DNA from: Rhodoplanes serenus
Lineage (GTDB): Bacteria; Pseudomonadota; Alphaproteobacteria; Rhizobiales; Xanthobacteraceae
Assembly (NCBI GenBank): GCA_945861855.1
Contig: CAMAWG010000002.1
Coordinates: 1 to 64,000 of the forward strand
Direction of reading: 5' to 3'
Length of the DNA: 64,000 bases
The translations under genes were made by a program, and so were the position numbers. Shown here one piece after another: positions 30,169 through 39,814 of this stretch. The notes below the pieces were generated by a model, which saw only the letters and a program-made list of their open reading frames with translations, had not been told where the DNA came from and did not search any database. The first letter of the stretch is position 1. Each line of letters begins with the position of its first letter.

Positions 30169-30870
30169 TCACTTCTGGATGCTGAACCGGATCATTGGAC
30201 CGTGATTGAGACGGTCGGCGCCATCCGCACTCGCACCCGAGAGATTGACGGACGGCGAGCCCTTCAAATAGTCGGCGCGATAGCCGAGCGTCAGCTTTGA
30301 CGCCGTGTCGAACCAGTACGACAGGCCGAGCAGTCCATCAAGATTGACGAACGAGCCGCTGCTCGAAAAATTCGGCAGGGCGGAATTGGCGACGCCGCTC
30401 GCATCGAAGGTGCGGTCGCCGGACAAAAGTGCGGCGCCGACCTTCCATTCGACGACCCACGACGATTCCAGCGTCTTGTTGCCTTCGAAACCGACGCGCG
30501 GGCCGGCGCCGACGTAGCGGCGCGGATCGAACGCGGGCGTGAAGCCGTTGGCGACGAGCGGCTCGGTCATACGCACGCCCAGCGTCGCCTGCATATTGCC
30601 GATCCCAAGCTCGCGCCCGAAGCCGAGGGTGTGTCCGATCGAGAAGTCGGCGAAGCCGTATGGGTCCTTGTCTGTGCCGGAGAAGGGCGTCGCGGCCACG
30701 CTTGGAAGATAGAAGGAGCCCGGCGCAGCGCCAGAAACCCATTCGGTCCGGCCCGGTGTGTTGAGGGTCCAGCCATCCTTCCAGACAGGCGGGAGGTCGC
30801 TCGCGCGCAGATCGGGCGGCGCGGCCAGCAGAGCAAGGGACCAGACGACCGCAGCCGCCAGCACACGCAT
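30169..30870 (-). CDS. Hypothetical exported protein, possibly outer-membrane beta-barrel
   Basis: Signal peptide MRVLAAAVVWSLALLAAPPDLRAS; alternating beta-rich sequence ending GPMIRFSIQK. Confidence 0.5.
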   Translation of the reverse strand: MRVLAAAVVWSLALLAAPPDLRASDLPPVWKDGWTLNTPGRTEWVSGAAPGSFYLPSVAATPFSGTDKDPYGFADFSIGHTLGFGRELGIGNMQATLGVRMTEPLVANGFTPAFDPRRYVGAGPRVGFEGNKTLESSWVVEWKVGAALLSGDRTFDASGVANSALPNFSSSGSFVNLDGLLGLSYWFDTASKLTLGYRADYLKGSPSVNLSGASADGADRLNHGPMIRFSIQK

Positions 30871-31153
30871 CGCCTTCAAGCCTCCACACCTGTCCCGAAT
30901 CGGGACGGATTGCGTTGGTGGACTTGTAGGGGAGAAATGGAGTTATTCACAGGCCTTGGCAGGGCGCGAAAGGCCGCAGCAGCCAAAATGCCCGGGGCGC
31001 GCTGTTTTCGCCATCCGCCGCAATCTATCTGCAAGATCAATTACTTATGTTTCAGGATCGGAGCCGGCGCGCGCCCTTCCCTTGCGATCGTGACCGGCGG
31101 ATACTCGCTTGGTCCGCGGTCGCGGACAGATGGCATCTCGCAGGGCAGCAGGC

Positions 31154-33505
31154 ATGGGCGCGAAGCACTTCGGCGCACGGGTGGCGCGCCTCGAAGACCC
31201 GGCCCTGCTCACCGGCCGGGGCCAGTTCGTCGACGATCTGAATCTGCCCGGCGCGCTGCACGCCACCTTTGTGCGCAGCCCACACGCCCACGCCCGCATC
31301 CGCGGCATCGACAGCGCCGCGGCGCGCGCCATGCCGGGCGTGCACGCCGTTTTCACGGCAGACGACATGCCGGCGCGCATCGCCACCGGAATGATCCCGA
31401 TGCTGGTGCCCAATCCGGCGATCCGGACGCCGCGCACGCAGATCGCGCTCGCCCGCGACGAGGTCTGCTACGTCGGCCAGACCGTCGCCGTGGTGATCGC
31501 CGACAGCCGCCATCTCGGCGAGGACGCCGCCACCGCCGTCGCGGTCGACTACGAGCCGCTGCCGGCCGTGAGCGACGCCCGCGACGCGGTGAAGCCCGGC
31601 GCCGCGCGCGCGCACGCCGATCTCGATTCGAACGTCGCGGCCTTCGTGCCGATGAGCTACGGCGACGTCGAGGCCGCATTCAAGAATGCGCCGCATGTGT
31701 TCGAGGAGGAGATGCACCTGCACCGCGGCGCGGCGATGACGCTCGAAGGCCGCGCGGTGCTGGCGAGCTACGAGCCCGCGACCGACATGCTCATGGTATG
31801 GTCCTCGACGCAGACGCCGCACCTCTGCCGCGGCACGCTCGCCGATCTGTTCGAGCGCGACCTGGAATCGATTCGCGTCATCGCCCCGCTCGTCGGCGGC
31901 GGCTTCGGCACCAAGGCGCCGTTCTATCCGGAGGAGGCGGTGATTCCGGCTGCGGCGATGAAGCTCGGCCGCCCGGTGAAGTGGCAGGAGGACCGGCGCG
32001 AGCATTTCCTGGCATCCACGCAGGAGCGCGATCAGTATTGGAAGGCCGCCATCGCCGTCGACGGCAACGGCAGGATCCTCGGCGTCCGCGCCAGCATGCT
32101 GCACGACACCGGCGCCTATCTCCCGTGGGGCATCATCGTGCCGTTCATCGCCTCGACCACGTTGCCGGGGCCTTACGTCATTCCGGCCTTCAAGATCGAA
32201 AGCACCGTCGCATTGACCAACCGCGTGCCGACCACGGTGGTGCGGGGCGCCGGCCGTCCGCAGGCGGTGTTCGCGATGGAGCGGCTGATGGACCGCGTGG
32301 CGCGCGAACTGAAGATCGACCGCGCCGAGTTGCGCGCCCGCAACGTCATCCAGCCCGGGCAGATGCCCTACTCGACCGGACTGATATTCCGCGACGGCAA
32401 GCCCATGGTCTACGCCAGCGGCGACTTTCCGAAGAGCCAGCGGCGCGCCATCGAGATTTCCAAGTATGAAAGCTTCCGCGCGCGGCAGGCCAAGGCCCGG
32501 GCGGAAGGGCGCTATCTCGGCATCGGCATCGGAAACTACGTCGAAGGCACGGGCCTCGGCCCCTTCGAGGGCGTCACCATCCGCGTCCTTCCCAGCGGCA
32601 AGGTCGCGGTCGCGACCGGTGCGACCACGCAGGGCCAGGGCACGCGCACGACGCTGTCGCAGATCGTCGCCGACAACCTCGGCTGCCGCATCGAGGATAT
32701 CGTGATGAGCGTGGGCGACACCGGGACGATCTCGCAGGGGATCGGCGCCTTCGCCAGCCGCCAGGCGATCAACGCCGGCTCCTCGGCAATGATCGCGGGC
32801 GAAAACGTGCGCAAGCAGGTGATCGTCGCGGCCGCCCGCGCGCTCGGAATGCCCGAGAGCGACATCGACGTCGAGGACGGCCGGGCCATCGCACGCACCG
32901 GCAACAAGCCGAGCCTGAGTTTCGGCGAGCTGGCGCGCATGGCGCAGGGCATGCCGGGCTTTTCGTTCGCGCCGGGGCAATTGCCGGGGCTGGAGCACAC
33001 CGCCTATTTCACGCCGCCGCAGGCCTCCTATTGCAACGGCACCCATGTGGTCGAGCTCGAGGTCGATCCGATGACCGGCGGCGTCGCGATCCTGAACTAC
33101 ACGGTCGCGCACGACAGCGGCAACGTCATCAACCCGATGATCGTCGATGGCCAGGTGCAGGGTGGCGTCGCGCACGGCATCGGCAACGCGCTGTTCGAAT
33201 ACATGAAATACGACGATGGCGCGCAGCCGCTGACCATCACGTTCCAGGATTATCTGCTGCCGGCGTCCGGCGACGTGCCCGGCGTGATCATCGAGCATAT
33301 CGAGACGCCGAACCCGCTGAATCCGCTTGGCGTCAAAGGCGCGGGCGAAGGCGGCACGATTCCCGCGCCGGCCGCCATCGTCGCGGCGATCGAGGATGCG
33401 CTATCGCCATTCGGCGTGCACTTCACCGACATGCCGCTGACGCCGGATCGCATCGTCGCGGCGCTGCAGGCGGCCGGCGCTTATGAGAAGCTGTCGGCGG
33501 CATGA
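31154..33505 (+). CDS. Xanthine dehydrogenase family molybdopterin-binding (large) subunit
   Basis: HFGARVARLEDPALLTGRGQFVDDLNLPGALHATFVRSPHAHARIRGID...GGGFGTKAPFYPEEAVIPAAAMKLGRPVKWQEDRREHFLAST...VVRGAGRPQAVFAMERLMDRVARELKIDRAELR...KGAGEGGTIPAPAAI. Confidence 0.93.
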   Translation: MGAKHFGARVARLEDPALLTGRGQFVDDLNLPGALHATFVRSPHAHARIRGIDSAAARAMPGVHAVFTADDMPARIATGMIPMLVPNPAIRTPRTQIALARDEVCYVGQTVAVVIADSRHLGEDAATAVAVDYEPLPAVSDARDAVKPGAARAHADLDSNVAAFVPMSYGDVEAAFKNAPHVFEEEMHLHRGAAMTLEGRAVLASYEPATDMLMVWSSTQTPHLCRGTLADLFERDLESIRVIAPLVGGGFGTKAPFYPEEAVIPAAAMKLGRPVKWQEDRREHFLASTQERDQYWKAAIAVDGNGRILGVRASMLHDTGAYLPWGIIVPFIASTTLPGPYVIPAFKIESTVALTNRVPTTVVRGAGRPQAVFAMERLMDRVARELKIDRAELRARNVIQPGQMPYSTGLIFRDGKPMVYASGDFPKSQRRAIEISKYESFRARQAKARAEGRYLGIGIGNYVEGTGLGPFEGVTIRVLPSGKVAVATGATTQGQGTRTTLSQIVADNLGCRIEDIVMSVGDTGTISQGIGAFASRQAINAGSSAMIAGENVRKQVIVAAARALGMPESDIDVEDGRAIARTGNKPSLSFGELARMAQGMPGFSFAPGQLPGLEHTAYFTPPQASYCNGTHVVELEVDPMTGGVAILNYTVAHDSGNVINPMIVDGQVQGGVAHGIGNALFEYMKYDDGAQPLTITFQDYLLPASGDVPGVIIEHIETPNPLNPLGVKGAGEGGTIPAPAAIVAAIEDALSPFGVHFTDMPLTPDRIVAALQAAGAYEKLSAA

Positions 33506-34029
33506 GCGAGCCCGAGACCAAAACTCCTGTCAGCAAATCGCCATTCTGGCGGTTCTCGATCAAATTCTACGCCGTGCCGGGCGTCGCGCAGGCCTGCATC
33601 GAATTGCAGGACCGGGCCAAAGTCGATGTGAACATCCTGTTCTTCCTGCTCTGGAACGCCACGCAGGGCCGCACCTACAAAAAGGCCGACGTCGCCGAGG
33701 TGGAGCGCCTGATCGGTGCCTGGCGCGAAATGGCCGTCGTGCCGATCCGCAACGTGCGGCGCGCGCTGAAGGCACCACCGCCGGTCATGGCCGCCGATGC
33801 AGCCGAAAGCCTCCGCACCCGGATCAAGGCGGTCGAGCTCGTAGCCGAGCGGCTGCAGCAGGAGGCGCTTTACGACGTCGCGCAATCCAGCCGCCTCGGC
33901 CAGCCGTCCGCCTCGCCCGCCAAGGCGGCACGGACCAGCGTCGACGCCTATCAGGGGCTTCTCGGACCCTTCCCGACCGGTCCGCTCGACACCGTGCTTT
34001 CGGCATTTGCAAAGTTCGACGCGACCTGA
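33502..34029 (+). CDS. TIGR02444-like family protein
   Basis: SPFWRFSIKFYAVPGVAQACIELQDRAKVDVNILFFLLWNATQGRTYKKADVAEVERLIGAWREMAVVPIRNVRRALK; ATGA overlap with the upstream molybdo-subunit. Confidence 0.7.
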   Translation: MSEPETKTPVSKSPFWRFSIKFYAVPGVAQACIELQDRAKVDVNILFFLLWNATQGRTYKKADVAEVERLIGAWREMAVVPIRNVRRALKAPPPVMAADAAESLRTRIKAVELVAERLQQEALYDVAQSSRLGQPSASPAKAARTSVDAYQGLLGPFPTGPLDTVLSAFAKFDAT

Positions 34030-34034
34030 CCTTG

Positions 34035-34083
34035 GCGCATGGCCTCATCCGAAAACCGGTTTCCACTTTTCGGGGCCATGCGC
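34035..34083. repeat. Family D palindrome (nested inverted repeat)
   Basis: GCGCATGGCC tcat CCGAAAA ccggtttccac TTTTCGG GGCCATGCGC: perfect 10-bp outer and 7-bp inner arms. Confidence 0.8.
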
Positions 34084-34116
34084 TAGGGATAACGCCGGAT
34101 AGATAGAGAAAGCCTG

Positions 34117-34704
34117 ATGAGCACCAAAACCCCGCGCCGGCTCGTGGTCGGCATTTCCGGCGCGTCCGGCACCATCTACGGCATCCGGGTGTTGGAACTG
34201 CTCAAGAAGATGGACATCGAGACCCATCTGGTCATGAGCAAATCGGCCGAGATGACGCTGGTCTATGAGACCGACTACAAGCCGAAGGAGATCAAGGCGC
34301 TGGCTTCGGTCGTCCACCCGGCTGCGGACATCGGCGCGTCGATCTCCTCGGGCTCCTTTGCCACCATGGGCATGATCGTTGTGCCCTGCTCCATCCGCAC
34401 CATGAGCGAGATCGCAACCGGCGTGACCTCCTCCCTGATGTCGCGCGCCGCCGACGTCGTGCTCAAGGAGAAGCGCCGCCTGGTGCTGGCGGTGCGCGAG
34501 ACGCCGCTGCACGGCGGCCATCTGCGCACGCTCACCACGCTCGCCGACATCGGCACCATCATCGCGCCGATCGTGCCGGCCTTCTACAACAAGCCGAAGA
34601 CCGTGGACGACATCATCAACCACACCGTCGGCCGACTGCTCGACCTGTTCGGCATCGAAACCAAGCTAGTCAAGCGCTGGGAAGGCGGACCGGCGGAGGA
34701 CTAG
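34117..34704 (+). CDS. ubiX: UbiX family flavin prenyltransferase
   Basis: RRLVVGISGASGTIYGIRVLELLKKMDIETHLVMSKSAEMTLVYETDY...SGSFATMGMIVVPCSIRTMSEIATGVTSSLMSRAADVVLKEKRRLVLAVRETPLHGGHLRTL. Confidence 0.95.
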   Translation: MSTKTPRRLVVGISGASGTIYGIRVLELLKKMDIETHLVMSKSAEMTLVYETDYKPKEIKALASVVHPAADIGASISSGSFATMGMIVVPCSIRTMSEIATGVTSSLMSRAADVVLKEKRRLVLAVRETPLHGGHLRTLTTLADIGTIIAPIVPAFYNKPKTVDDIINHTVGRLLDLFGIETKLVKRWEGGPAED

Positions 34705-34711
34705 TTTTCTT

Positions 34712-34820
34712 TACCCCCCGCTTGCGGGGGGTAGGTCGGCGAACGAAGCGAGCCGGGAGGGGCAGCTTCGGAGCGTAACATTTCCCCCTCCCCAGCCCTC
34801 CCCCGCACGCAGGGGAGGGA
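34712..34820. repeat. Family E palindromic repeat with perfect terminal hairpins
   Basis: TACCCCCCGC tt GCGGGGGGTA (34712-34733) and ccctccccc-gcacgc-aggggaggg (to 34819). Confidence 0.65.
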
Positions 34821-34841
34821 GTAGAGAGGCGGAGGAAAAAC

Positions 34842-35222
34842 ATGGATCAGAAAACCTACGACGCGGGCATGAAGATGCGGCGTCAGGTGGCCGGCGGCGA
34901 GTATGTCGACAAAGCCATGGCCAACATGACTGACTTCAACAAGGATTTTCAGCGCATCGTCACGCAATACGCCTGGGGCGAATGCTGGGGCGACGACACG
35001 CTGCCGCCGCGCGAGCGCTCGATCCTCAACCTCGGCATGCTGGCCGCGCTCGGCAAGATGGAGGAATTCCAGACCCATTTGCGCGGCGCGATGACCAACG
35101 GCATGACGCCGAACGAGATCCGCGCGGTGCTGACGCAGATCTCGGTCTATTGCGGCATCCCGGTCGGCGTCGATTGCTTCCGCGTCGCCAAGCCCATCGT
35201 CGAGGCGGCGCAGAAGAAGTAG
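34842..35222 (+). CDS. Carboxymuconolactone decarboxylase family protein
   Basis: MDQKTYDAGMKMRRQVAGGEYVDKAMANMTDFNKDFQRIVTQYAWGECWGDDTLPPRERSILNLGMLAALGKMEEFQTHLRGAMTNGMTPNEIRAVLTQISVYCGIPVGVDCFRVA. Confidence 0.92.
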   Translation: MDQKTYDAGMKMRRQVAGGEYVDKAMANMTDFNKDFQRIVTQYAWGECWGDDTLPPRERSILNLGMLAALGKMEEFQTHLRGAMTNGMTPNEIRAVLTQISVYCGIPVGVDCFRVAKPIVEAAQKK

Positions 35223-35230
35223 CGGCTCCG

Positions 35231-36895
35231 ATGCTCGACCAGCCCGACCAGCGCGGCGCCTCGGCGAAAGCTGCGGGCCCCGCGCTCGATTTCCAGCAGC
35301 ATCTTGCGGCACTGGAAGCGGCGGGGCTGGTCGTGCGCATCGACCGCCCGGTCGACAAGGACACCGAGCTGCATCCGCTCGTGCGCTGGCAGTTCGTCGG
35401 CGGCATGCCGGAGGATAAGCGGCGCGCATTCCTGTTCACCAACGTGGTCGACGGCAGCGGCCGGAAATACGAAATGCCGGTGGTGGTCGGCGCGCTGTCG
35501 GCCTCGCCGGAGATTTACGCCATCGGCATGGGCCAGCCGGTCGAGAACATCGGCCAGGCTTGGCTCGACGCAGTCGCGCACCCGATCAAACCGGTGCGGG
35601 TGAATTCCGCGCCGTGCCAGGAGGTCGTCGTCAAGGGTGACGAGCTGCGCAAGCCCGACGGCGGGCTGAAGCTTCTGCCGGTGCCGATCTCGACGCCCGG
35701 CTTCGACGCCGCGCCGTATTTCACGGCCACGCTCTGCGTCACCAAGGATCCCGAGAGCGGCGTCCAGAACATGGGCACCTACCGCGCCGGCCTGAAAGCT
35801 ACCGACCGGCTCGGCGTGCGCATGGCCTCGCGCATCGGCGGCGCCGGCGGCTATCAGCACTGGCTCAAGCACCGCAAATTGAAGACGCCGATGCCCTGCG
35901 CCATCGTCGTCGGCTGCGCGCCGGTCGTCACCTTCACCGGCCCGCAGAAGCTCGCCATCGACATGGATGAGATGGGGGTCGCAGGCGCGCTAGCCGGCGA
36001 GCCGATCCGCACCGTGAAATGCGTCACCGTCGATCTCGACGTTCCGGCGGATTCCGAGATCGTGATCGAAGGCCTGGTCGACCCCGAGCTGCTCGAGCCG
36101 GAAGGGCCGTTCGGCGAAAGCCACGGCTATATCGCGCTCGAAGACTTCAATATGTCGATGCAGGTGACGGCGATCACCCATAAGAAGAAGCCGGTGTTCG
36201 TCTCGATCATCAGCCAGGTCACGCCGAGCGAGTCGAGCGTCATCAAGAAGGTGGCCTACGAGCCGATGTTCCTGTCGCACCTGCGCGACCAGCTCGGCAT
36301 CAAGGGCATCCGCGCGGTGTCGCTGCACGAGCCGCTGTCCAACGTCCGCCCGGTGATCTTCCTCAAATACGCGCAAGGCTCGCCGCGCACCGAAGTGTGG
36401 CGTGGCCTGCACGCCGCGTCGGGGCTGCGCGCCGACTGCGGCAAGATCGTCGTCGCGGTCTCGGACGACATCGACCCGACCAACACCAACGCGGTGTTCT
36501 GGTCGATGGCCTATCGCGCCAATCCGGTCGATGACGTGCACATCGTGCCGCACCGCTCCAGCGGCCACGGCCCCAAATCCGGCCGCGTGCCCAACGATTC
36601 CTCGATGCTGATCGACGCCACGCTCAAGCAGGCGTTTCCGCCGCTCGCCTTGCCCACCCGCGAATTCATGGATCGCGCGAGAAAAATCTGGGACGAGCTC
36701 GGCCTGCCGGCGCTGTCGCCGCAGCCGCCGTGGCATGGCTACACCCTCGGCGATTGGAACGAGACCTGGGAAACCTACGCCCGGCGCGCCGTCACCGGCG
36801 CATGGGAACAAAGCGGCAAGGAGACCCTAGCGCAAAAGCGGGGCGGATTGACGCCGGAGACACCCGTGCGGGATGTGGGCGAGCCTGAAAAATGA
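35231..36895 (+). CDS. UbiD family decarboxylase
   Basis: FQQHLAALEAAGLVVRIDRPVDKDTELHPLVRWQFVGGM...LVDPELLEPEGPFGESHGYIALEDFNMSMQVTAITHKKKPVFVSIISQVTPSESSVIKKVAYE. Confidence 0.92.
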   Translation: MLDQPDQRGASAKAAGPALDFQQHLAALEAAGLVVRIDRPVDKDTELHPLVRWQFVGGMPEDKRRAFLFTNVVDGSGRKYEMPVVVGALSASPEIYAIGMGQPVENIGQAWLDAVAHPIKPVRVNSAPCQEVVVKGDELRKPDGGLKLLPVPISTPGFDAAPYFTATLCVTKDPESGVQNMGTYRAGLKATDRLGVRMASRIGGAGGYQHWLKHRKLKTPMPCAIVVGCAPVVTFTGPQKLAIDMDEMGVAGALAGEPIRTVKCVTVDLDVPADSEIVIEGLVDPELLEPEGPFGESHGYIALEDFNMSMQVTAITHKKKPVFVSIISQVTPSESSVIKKVAYEPMFLSHLRDQLGIKGIRAVSLHEPLSNVRPVIFLKYAQGSPRTEVWRGLHAASGLRADCGKIVVAVSDDIDPTNTNAVFWSMAYRANPVDDVHIVPHRSSGHGPKSGRVPNDSSMLIDATLKQAFPPLALPTREFMDRARKIWDELGLPALSPQPPWHGYTLGDWNETWETYARRAVTGAWEQSGKETLAQKRGGLTPETPVRDVGEPEK

Positions 36896-37154
36896 AGGCA
36901 ACCGCCTAAAACGCCGTCATTGTTGCACCGCGGTAGTAGCAAGAATTCGCTGGCGATCCACCAGAATGAGCCGCCGTGCGCCGGTGCCCACTCCTACGCC
37001 CCGTCTTGATCAACTCGGCTTGATCGCGGGCGGAATATCCGCGCGGCCCGATTGTTGGTTGGAAATAATCTAATTACAGTCTGCTATCCGCGCCTAATGG
37101 ATCCGGTCTTCAGACGTGTCGACCGGAAAAAATCTCACCCGGGGAGGTTCGAGA

Positions 37155-37604
37155 ATGGTTCGCCTCAACATCAATGGCAAAGATCACAACGTCGATGTCG
37201 ATCCCAGCACGCCGCTGCTTTGGGCGATCCGGGAGAACGTCGGCCTGACCGGCACCAAATACGGCTGCGGCGTCGCGCAATGCGGCGCCTGCACGGTCCA
37301 TGTCGACGGCGTCGCGACGCGCTCCTGCTCGTTCCCGGCCAGCGCCGCGGTCGGCAAGAAGATCGTCACCATCGAGGGCCTCGCCCTGAACGGCGCGCTG
37401 CATAAGGTGCAGAAGGCCTGGATCGACCTCGAAGTGCCGCAATGCGGCTACTGCCAGAGCGGCATGATCATGGCGGTCGCGGAGCTTCTCAAGAACAAGC
37501 CGAAGCCGACCGACGCGGATATCGACCGCGAGATCACCAACATCTGCCGCTGCGGCACCTTCCAGCAGGTGCGCGCCGCGATCCACGAAGCGGCCAAGGC
37601 ATAA
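37155..37604 (+). CDS. (2Fe-2S)-binding subunit of Mo-hydroxylase (isoquinoline 1-oxidoreductase alpha-like)
   Basis: [55 protein letters not shown]...[47 protein letters not shown]. Confidence 0.95.
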   Translation: MVRLNINGKDHNVDVDPSTPLLWAIRENVGLTGTKYGCGVAQCGACTVHVDGVATRSCSFPASAAVGKKIVTIEGLALNGALHKVQKAWIDLEVPQCGYCQSGMIMAVAELLKNKPKPTDADIDREITNICRCGTFQQVRAAIHEAAKA

Positions 37605-37618
37605 GGGAGGGCACGATC

Positions 37619-39805
37619 ATGAATTTCGTTCCGAAGATGAATCGCCGTTCCTTCGTCGTTGGTACCGCTGCCGCAGGCGCCGGACTTGCCGTCGGCTTCG
37701 ATCTTCCGGCTGGCGGCCCGCAGGCCGCCAGCGCCAACTCCGTGCCAGAACTCGGCGCCTGGGTCGTGATCAAGCCGGACGATTCCGTGGTGATCCGCAT
37801 GGCCCGGTCCGAAATGGGTCAGGGCACGATCACCGGTCTCGCGCAACTCGTCGCCGAAGAGCTCGAATGCGACTGGTCGAAGATCAGCTACGAATACCCG
37901 ACGCCCGGCGAGAACGTGAAGCGCAAGCGCATCTGGCAGTCGTACTCGACCGGCGGCAGCCGCGGCATCCGTGAGTCGCATCAGTACGTCCGCGAGGGCG
38001 GCGCCTCGGCCCGCATGATGTTGCTGCAGGCCGCGGCCAACGAGTGGAAGGTTCCGGTCGAGCAGTGCAAGGCCGCCAACAGCGTCATCACCGGACCCGA
38101 CGGCAAGCGCACCACGTTCGGCAAGGTGGCGGACGCCGCCGCGAAACTGCCGGTTCCGGAGAAGCCCAAGCTCAAAGATCCGAAGGACTGGAAAGTCATC
38201 GGCAAGCCGATGAAACGCCTCGACACCGCGGACAAGGTGACCGGCAAGCAGGTCTACGGCTTCGATCTGAAGCTGCCGGGCATGCTGAACGCGGCGATCA
38301 AGGAAAGCCCGGTCTTCGGCGGCAAGGTGAAGAGCTTCGACGCCGCCAAGGTCACGGGCATGAAGGGCGTGAAAAAGGTCGTTCAGGTCCGCGACACCGC
38401 CGTCGCCGTTGTGGCCGACACCTGGTGGCAGGCCAAGACGGCGCTCGACGCGTTGCCGATCGTCTGGGACGAAGGCCCGAACGCCAAGGTCTCTAGCGCT
38501 TCGATCACCGCAGAGCTCAAGGCCGGTCTCACGGCCGAGCAGGCGTTCGTCGGCAACCAGGCCGGCGACATCAAGCCCGCGCTCGCAAGCGCGGCGAAAA
38601 AGATCGAGGCCGAATACTCCTACCCGTACCAGAACCACGTCTGCATGGAGCCGATGAACGCCACCGCGCGCTACACGGCGGACAAGTGCGAGGTGTGGGT
38701 TCCGACGCAGGACGGCGAAGCCTCGTTCGCGGCGGTGCTCGCCGCGTCGGGCCTGCCGGCCGACAAGTGCGAGGTCTACAAGATCAACCTCGGCGGCGGC
38801 TTCGGTCGGCGCGGCGCGTTCCAGGACTACGTGCATCAGGCGGTCAACATCGCCAAGCAGATGCCCGGCACGCCGATCAAGCTTTTGTGGTCGCGCGAGG
38901 AAGACATGGTGCAGGGCCGGTATCACCCGGTCATGCAGTGCAAGCTCGTGGGCGCGTTCGACAAGGACAACAACCTCACCGGCCTGCACATGCGGCTGTC
39001 CGGGCAGTCGATCCTTGCCGCCGTCCGCCCGCAGGTTCTGGAAGCGGACAAGGGGCGCGATCCCCTCTCCTTCCAGGGCGTGTTCCAAAGCGGCGAGCAT
39101 GCGTTCGGCTATACCGTGCCGAACCTGCTGATCGACCACGCGATGCGCAACCCGCATGTCCCGCCGGGCTTCTGGCGCGGCGTGAACATCAACCAGAACG
39201 CCATCTTCATGGAATGCTTCATGGACGAGCTTGCCCAGGCCGCCGGCCAGGACGAGCTTGAGTTCCGGCGCAAGCTGATGTCGAAGCATCCGCGCAACCT
39301 TGCGGCGCTCAACGCCGTGGCCGAGAAGATCGGCTGGGGCAAGCCCGCGCCGCAGGGCATCTTCCGCGGATTGGCGCAGATGAAGGCGTTCAACGCCTAT
39401 GTCGCGGCGGCGGCCGAAATCTCGGTCACCGGCGGCAACAAGATCAAGGTCCACCGCATCGTCGCGGCGACCGATCCGACCTACGCGGTCAATCCGGCCC
39501 AGATCGACCGGCAGGTTGCAGGCTCGTTCGTGTACGGCCTGTCGGCGCTGGCCTGGCAGGAGTGCACCGTGAAGGACGGCCGCATCGTCGAAACCAACTT
39601 CGACAGCTACAACTCGATGCGGATCGCCCAGATGCCGAAGGTCGAGTCGATCATCATCCAGTCCGGCGGCGACGGGCCGTGGGGCGGCGTCGGCGAGCCC
39701 ACGATCTGCGTGGCCGCGCCGGCCGTGCTCAACGCGTTCTTCAAGGCGACGGGCAAACGCATCCGCTCGGTGCCGCTGAAGAACCACGGCATCGAACTGG
39801 TGTAA
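37619..39805 (+). CDS. Mo-hydroxylase molybdopterin subunit (isoquinoline 1-oxidoreductase beta-like), TAT-exported
   Basis: TAT leader MNRRSFVVGTAAAGAGLAVGF; GAWVVIKPDDSVVIRMARSEMGQGTITGLAQLVAEELECDWSKISYEYP...GGGFGRRGAFQDYVHQAVNIAKQMPGTPIKLLWSREEDMVQGRYHP. Confidence 0.95.
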   Translation: MNFVPKMNRRSFVVGTAAAGAGLAVGFDLPAGGPQAASANSVPELGAWVVIKPDDSVVIRMARSEMGQGTITGLAQLVAEELECDWSKISYEYPTPGENVKRKRIWQSYSTGGSRGIRESHQYVREGGASARMMLLQAAANEWKVPVEQCKAANSVITGPDGKRTTFGKVADAAAKLPVPEKPKLKDPKDWKVIGKPMKRLDTADKVTGKQVYGFDLKLPGMLNAAIKESPVFGGKVKSFDAAKVTGMKGVKKVVQVRDTAVAVVADTWWQAKTALDALPIVWDEGPNAKVSSASITAELKAGLTAEQAFVGNQAGDIKPALASAAKKIEAEYSYPYQNHVCMEPMNATARYTADKCEVWVPTQDGEASFAAVLAASGLPADKCEVYKINLGGGFGRRGAFQDYVHQAVNIAKQMPGTPIKLLWSREEDMVQGRYHPVMQCKLVGAFDKDNNLTGLHMRLSGQSILAAVRPQVLEADKGRDPLSFQGVFQSGEHAFGYTVPNLLIDHAMRNPHVPPGFWRGVNINQNAIFMECFMDELAQAAGQDELEFRRKLMSKHPRNLAALNAVAEKIGWGKPAPQGIFRGLAQMKAFNAYVAAAAEISVTGGNKIKVHRIVAATDPTYAVNPAQIDRQVAGSFVYGLSALAWQECTVKDGRIVETNFDSYNSMRIAQMPKVESIIIQSGGDGPWGGVGEPTICVAAPAVLNAFFKATGKRIRSVPLKNHGIELV

Positions 39806-39814
39806 GCGAGAACG

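Noticed and set aside
31052-33298. 748-aa minus-strand ORF
   Set aside because: Antisense to the clearly coding Mo-hydroxylase large subunit; low-information composition.
36896-37154. Possible ncRNA or tRNA in the gap before the IorA-like gene
   Set aside because: No cloverleaf or recognisable conserved RNA motif found by eye; treated as ordinary promoter/leader DNA.
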